Under the pieces are notes generated by a model. It was given only the letters and a program-made list of their open reading frames with translations, did no database searches and was not told the origin of the DNA. From Laguncularia racemosa (lineage: Eukaryota > Streptophyta > Magnoliopsida > Myrtales > Combretaceae), in the NCBI GenBank assembly GCA_037954665.1, contig JBBMOL010000008.1, forward strand, positions 11,377,559 through 11,441,558: a stretch of 64,000 nucleotides of DNA, written 5' to 3'. Below, piece by piece: positions 59,431 through 64,000 of this stretch (positions are counted from its first letter, which is position 1; the number at the start of each line of letters is the position of its first letter). The position numbers and the translations under genes are program-made.

Positions 59431-60769
59431 ATTAGTTGCCCAAATCTAATAATATTTCTACAACACCCCTTGATGGTCTTAATGTACTTATTTAAGACCA
59501 TGGCATGTAAGAAGGTTTTGTCTGGCATAGTGAGATCTAAGATGACTAACCTCAATTAAAATGCATAGGAAGAAAGGTCATGCCATGGTCTTAATGTAAC
59601 CTAGGCAGTTTAAAGCATCAATGTCTATTTGTGTCATTGACCTTGACACCTTTGTATTTGATAATAGGAAAGTGCATGAGGACCTTGTGCAAATAATGGA
59701 AAAAAATTAGTATTTATTTTAAGCCCTTTGCATTTTAGAAGGTATACAACAAGGAAAATGCAACTAAGGTTCAAGCACACAGGGCATCAAACCTTGAAAA
59801 AGGAAATGAATGATGTTTACAAGAAGAAATAGGATGCCCTCAAGGAGCAACTATCCAACCTCCCATACAAGTGCATTATTTTTCTCTCCTAGCTAGAAGC
59901 TTCAATTATATATATTTTTTCTTTTATTACATAACCATCATGGTGATAATTTGAATGTCCTTAATTCATAGTCAGGCAGGAAATACATGATGCTAACCCT
60001 TTCCCTTGTAGTATGGGATGCTCTAACCTTGTTAAATTTGACGATTTCATCTAGGTCAACCTTCAACTTGGGTAGGCAAGTCCTCAACCTTCATTGCCTC
60101 TTACTCAACTCAGAGATCATCGAAGCATATGTTTGCTTGAAACATTGGGGTGACGCTAAGGATAGAACATAGGGTGACCTACATTTTTTGTTTCTTAGCA
60201 ACAGCGACACGAGGAGCATCGAATTGCCAACCAATAATCAAATAGAGGAGGGGCAAGATGAAGGGCAAGAGGAGGACAAGGATTAGTAATTCATGTTGTG
60301 GGCTTTTTATTTTGTAAAATTTTTGTAATATCATTAATTAATATTATTGAATGTTTCCATCTAAATTTATAGTCTATATAATCACACTTTTATTTTTATT
60401 TATTGAATGTTTCCATCTCAATTTCTATCACACTTTGATTTTTATTTATTAGCATGCAAATATCTTATTAAAATTTGAAATGCAAAGTGAATATGTAAAT
60501 TATTCAACATAACTTACTTAATTGTCTAACCATTATATTAATGGATAGATTTCATTAACAATTTTTCACTAAAATTAAGTTGCAAATTTATTTAACTAAC
60601 TTTATAATTTCCATTAGAATTTATTTTAAGTTTGAAATTTCTTCAAAATTTAAAAAAAAAAAGACTATTTAAGTAATAGAATAAATAATTTAAGAAGAAA
60701 ATAATTTCAATTGGTATATTATATGTCGATTAAAAATAGTGGCACATTTAAAAAAATATTTAAATATTT
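59431..60769. other. Spacer, possibly decayed retroelement sequence
   Basis: Frames near 59990-60290 end in an acidic run (EEGQDEGQEEDKD) typical of some retroelement protein tails, but nothing upstream supports a gene. Confidence 0.35.
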
Positions 60770-60895
60770 TATCCAACAAAAACGACTACTTCAACAATTT
60801 ATCAACATTAAATTAAAAAATAATTATGTTAATTAAATCTCATATCCAACAAAAACAACAACTTAAGTAATTTATCAACATTAATTTAAAAAAAT
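60770..60895. repeat. Diverged 73-bp tandem repeat, nearly two copies
   Basis: TATCCAACAAAAAC starts at 60770 and 60843. Both copies continue with AATTTATCAACATTAA. Confidence 0.8.
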
Positions 60896-62807
60896 TATAA
60901 GGTCCGCTCGTTGCTCGCGTGCTTGCATGCTTATGGTTAAGCAACCCATGAACCTTATCATGCCTTGTGTGCTTGTGCTTATGTGCCGCCTCCTTAGCCC
61001 ATGCGTGTTCATGCCTTCTATTTTTCTCATGTGCCTATGCTTGTGCTACCTAAGCCTAAACTTGCATGCTTGTGTGCTCAGCTTACATACCACTCCTAGT
61101 CTTGTCCGACCAATGGGAATCGACTAATCATAATTCCTAAAATTAGAGAAGTAGAACCAGTCTTGAGAAAATGGGTTTCAAGCTAGTTTCATAGAACCGT
61201 TGGTTTTGCAAGTTCCAATCATGGGTCTTAGATTCGTGAACCACCTTAATTTTTTTCTTTTAAAAAAACTTATATTTTAAACTTCAAAAAAAAAATTTAA
61301 GTCTAAGAGTTTTATAGTCTTTAACCCATTTTTGAAATAATTGTATAGAACTTACATTTATTTATATAAAACTACTTCCAACTTGAGTTGTTATATTAAC
61401 ATTATGAAACAAAGTTTATAGACCGGAAAGAATATCAAAAATACAAAAGTTAATCTCATATTACTAAGTAGGAACTTCCTTTTGGTAAAAAAGTCTATAT
61501 ATACCAAACTAAACATATTTTAAACGTGTATATATTTGTCGTGTTACTATTGGCAACACATTAAATATTATGATAGAATTTCCCAATTTATTTGATAATA
61601 GTTTTAATTTTCAATATTATTTAATTATATGGTTTATTTTTTTAATTTCTTTTTTTATATTTTTAAAAAATTTTATTCCATGAATTGCTATGAACCTATA
61701 GGTTCATATATCTAGGGTAATGAACCATTATAGTATACCCATGGACTCGACGAATCCATGGTAGTTTAGTAATTGTGGATCTAGTTTAAGGTCAAGTCTA
61801 GAGCCACTTATTTATAGGTCAAATCCAATCCATACCCATGTCTATATTTTATAGTTACAATATTATTGATATATGGTTTTATGAATATCACATAATGTTG
61901 CAATTGACTCAACTTCACAATTTACACAATCAAGACATGTTTGAGTTTGGTTAACCCATTAGAAGCTTATTATGAGCCTTTTGAGTCATGTAGGGTTGAT
62001 TAAGCACACACAAAAGGAAGAGGTTTCTTGAGAGGAGCTAGTAGGCACACTAGACATTGGATAATCGACCACCATATGATAGCAATAAAAAACGGACTTT
62101 ACGATAGTTGCCTTACCCCCACCCCCTCATTAGAAGTTTCTTGAATATGGGTTTCTATATTTCTTATTTTGGTCCTATTTATTTCGTAGTTCATGCGCAT
62201 AAAAATAATGCATAAATCTTTTAGCATTTTTAAGTGTGCATCATGCATTATAGTATTTTTGAAAAATTTATGAATATCTCGAGAGGTTTGTGTAATCCTT
62301 TGCATTCACCTCTTTTCTATTAGTATATTTCTCTGTGTTTTTATTTATTTTTTCCTTTTCTCTCTTTATTTATTTATTGCTATTATTTATGACTGCCCAC
62401 TACTTCTGCCTATAGGATTACTGGCAAATGATATATCCGTAATGAGTGTGCTATAAATAAATAAATATATATGTAAGTGAGAAAATGAATAAAAACTATT
62501 AAGCTTTGTTAATATTTTTATAATATTATTTGTCTGTTAAAAATTTTTTACTGCAAAGATAAGGATTATATAGTAGATTGAAGAGTAAAAAGTATTAAAA
62601 ATATATACTCCGTGTGTGTCTGTGTGTGTTCCTCTGCCAGCAAGCCCTCTCTTTAATGATACGATGATACACGACACACCAACACAGTGGGACTGGGAAA
62701 GCACTGATCATACGGTGTCATCCAAACCTAAGATATGAATCACACATTGTAGCGTGTTAAAAAGAACACTGCATCCAGTCATCAACCCTGGTAATAAGCC
62801 AATGAAA
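60896..62807. other. AT-rich spacer with hAT-like phrases
   Basis: At 61165-61225, TAGAACCGTTGGTTTTGCAAGTTCC resembles GGTTCTACAAAACCATTGGTTTTATCAATTCC at 63497. Both sit in AACC/GGTT-rich sequence like that of small plant hAT elements. No ends or transposase found. Confidence 0.35.
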
Positions 62808-63385
62808 AGGGTGTTTGTTTACCCGTCTCTCTCAACAAGCCATCACTCTCTTGGTTCATGAGCTGGCTTCAACTCGGAGACCACTTCAACTCTCACGTAA
62901 TCTTCTTTCTTTATGTATGTATAACTTAATGTGTTTGAACTATAAAACTAGCTACTTCCATCATATATATATATATATATATCTACATATATTCAACTTT
63001 CCTAGTTAGTTGCACCATCTCTATTATAATTGCACATGTTTTCAATTAATTCCACTTTAATTTCATCATTGAGAGCACATGCACTTGGTAGGAAAGTCGT
63101 TGTTTAGACTCATGCTTCCTTATTATTAAATGACGCACTAGAAATGGTAAAACAAATTAAAATATACTAATTACCCAAAAAAAGAAAAAACTTATACTAA
63201 ACTCATATCCATAAATTCAAGTGTTCTTTTGTCACCCAGGCCTTACAATATCAATGATGTTTCGTTATGAATGTTTGCTGGATTGGATTGAAGAGTATAT
63301 ACATTTATCAATGTCTTTACCTAATACCTAATTTGATTTTTCCGAAACCAAAGCCTACAACACTGTAGAATCATAAGATTAGACC
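62808..63385. repeat. Duplicated segment B (diverged partner at 49121-49670)
   Basis: Same order of shared strings as segment A, with an inserted TA-repeat stretch at about 62962-62985. On the minus strand the frame seen in segment A is interrupted by stops, so this copy is non-coding now. Confidence 0.7.
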
Positions 63386-64000
63386 GAAGCACGGGGGTCT
63401 GGTTTTGGCCTAGCCTAGTCCATGGAGATTTTGATGATTTCCAATTTCCAAAAATGGAAAACCAGATTCGGACTTGGGAAAAATCGATACCAGGCCGGTT
63501 CTACAAAACCATTGGTTTTATCAATTCCAGGTAACGAGTTTTAGATGGTAAACTGGCTTGAATTTATTTATTTATTATTATTATATTTTGGTTAGCCTAT
63601 GAAAGTTTAGTAATGGGGAGATGGATGGCTTATTGAGTGGGTTAAGCCAAGGGTAGGTATGGTATGGCTCGGTTCGGTAAGTCCTTCCGAGCCTAATCAA
63701 ATCGTATTTTATATTATAATTTAGTTTTTTTAAGTTATCAAATTATGGTTTGGTTTATAAATTTTTTAAACCTAAAATAAATAATTTGTTTTATTCGGTT
63801 TGCAGTTTGATAGATAATTATTCATTTAGAAAATTAAATTATATAGAATCAAGGCTTTATCATCATTATTGTGTAGAATTAAACCTTTATTCCAAGTGTC
63901 CATAAAACATCATGTGCATCCATTCTGTTATTATCAACTTGGCTGACTTTCTAAAGCACCGCTATTCTACATTTTCCAATTACTCAACATGTTCATTTAC
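63386..64000. other. Right-end spacer with GGTTC-rich phrases
   Basis: 63400-63720 carries CCGGTTC, CGGTTCGGTAAG and AAACCAGATTCGG phrases suggesting small hAT-type debris. No gene recognised. Confidence 0.35.

Overview
This window is nuclear DNA from a flowering plant, most likely a eudicot. The evidence is three spliced plant genes with short exons and GT-AG introns, a 5'-UTR intron upstream of two of them, AT-rich spacers, and a dense load of plant-type LTR retrotransposons, a LINE and smaller repeats. The species cannot be named from the sequence alone. No bacterial-type operons, CRISPR arrays or complete tRNA/rRNA genes were found.

Host genes. (1) A UBC4/5-class ubiquitin-conjugating enzyme E2 on the + strand, coding exons 3471-3598, 3962-4066 and 6646-6789. 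Its first coding exon is not in the window, and a Ty3/gypsy element on the minus strand (1-about 3100) lies where that exon would be expected. (2) A thioredoxin h of the h9 type on the + strand, coding exons 36081-36101, 37487-37609, 39808-39930 and 40222-40377, 140 aa, with the WCGPC active site and an MG-C N-terminus suited to lipid anchoring. (3) A FERONIA-type malectin-like receptor kinase on the minus strand, a single coding exon 47394-44716, 892 aa, with a 5'-UTR intron. These genes do not form a pathway here; they are separate housekeeping and signalling genes in a repeat-rich landscape.

Mobile elements. The best is a structurally complete chromovirus (Ty3/gypsy, CRM-like) at 26587-32493. 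It has 645-bp LTRs, a 5-bp TTTAT target-site duplication, PBS, PPT and a single-frame gag-pol broken only by three stop codons. Its LTRs carry a dense set of ACACGGCCGTGT-type palindromes and differ from each other only by about 14 transitions. A 5'-truncated L1-type LINE (49914-52822) has a poly-A tail and a perfect 16-bp target-site duplication. Non-autonomous or solo LTR candidates lie in UBC intron 3 (4572-about 5940) and at 9693-about 11700, 13361-15356, 21418-24248, 55389-57190 and 58000-59430. CACTA-, hAT- and SINE-like remnants are also visible.

Repeats. Tandem duplications have periods of 67 bp (8857), 148 bp (57711), 73 bp (60770) and 135 bp (five copies, 54105-54779, coding-phase length, next to a decayed transposon-protein reading frame). 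A diverged pair of about 550-bp segments (49121-49670 and 62808-63385) flanks the LINE/53-61 kb accessory region. One copy keeps a 132-codon open frame.

Overall: three solid host genes, two well-proven transposon insertions, and a large background of decayed repeats. I did not find a convincing new biological system. The most interesting signals are the palindrome-rich LTR, the transition-only decay of the two insertions, the 135-bp in-frame array and the unexplained 550-bp duplicated segment.
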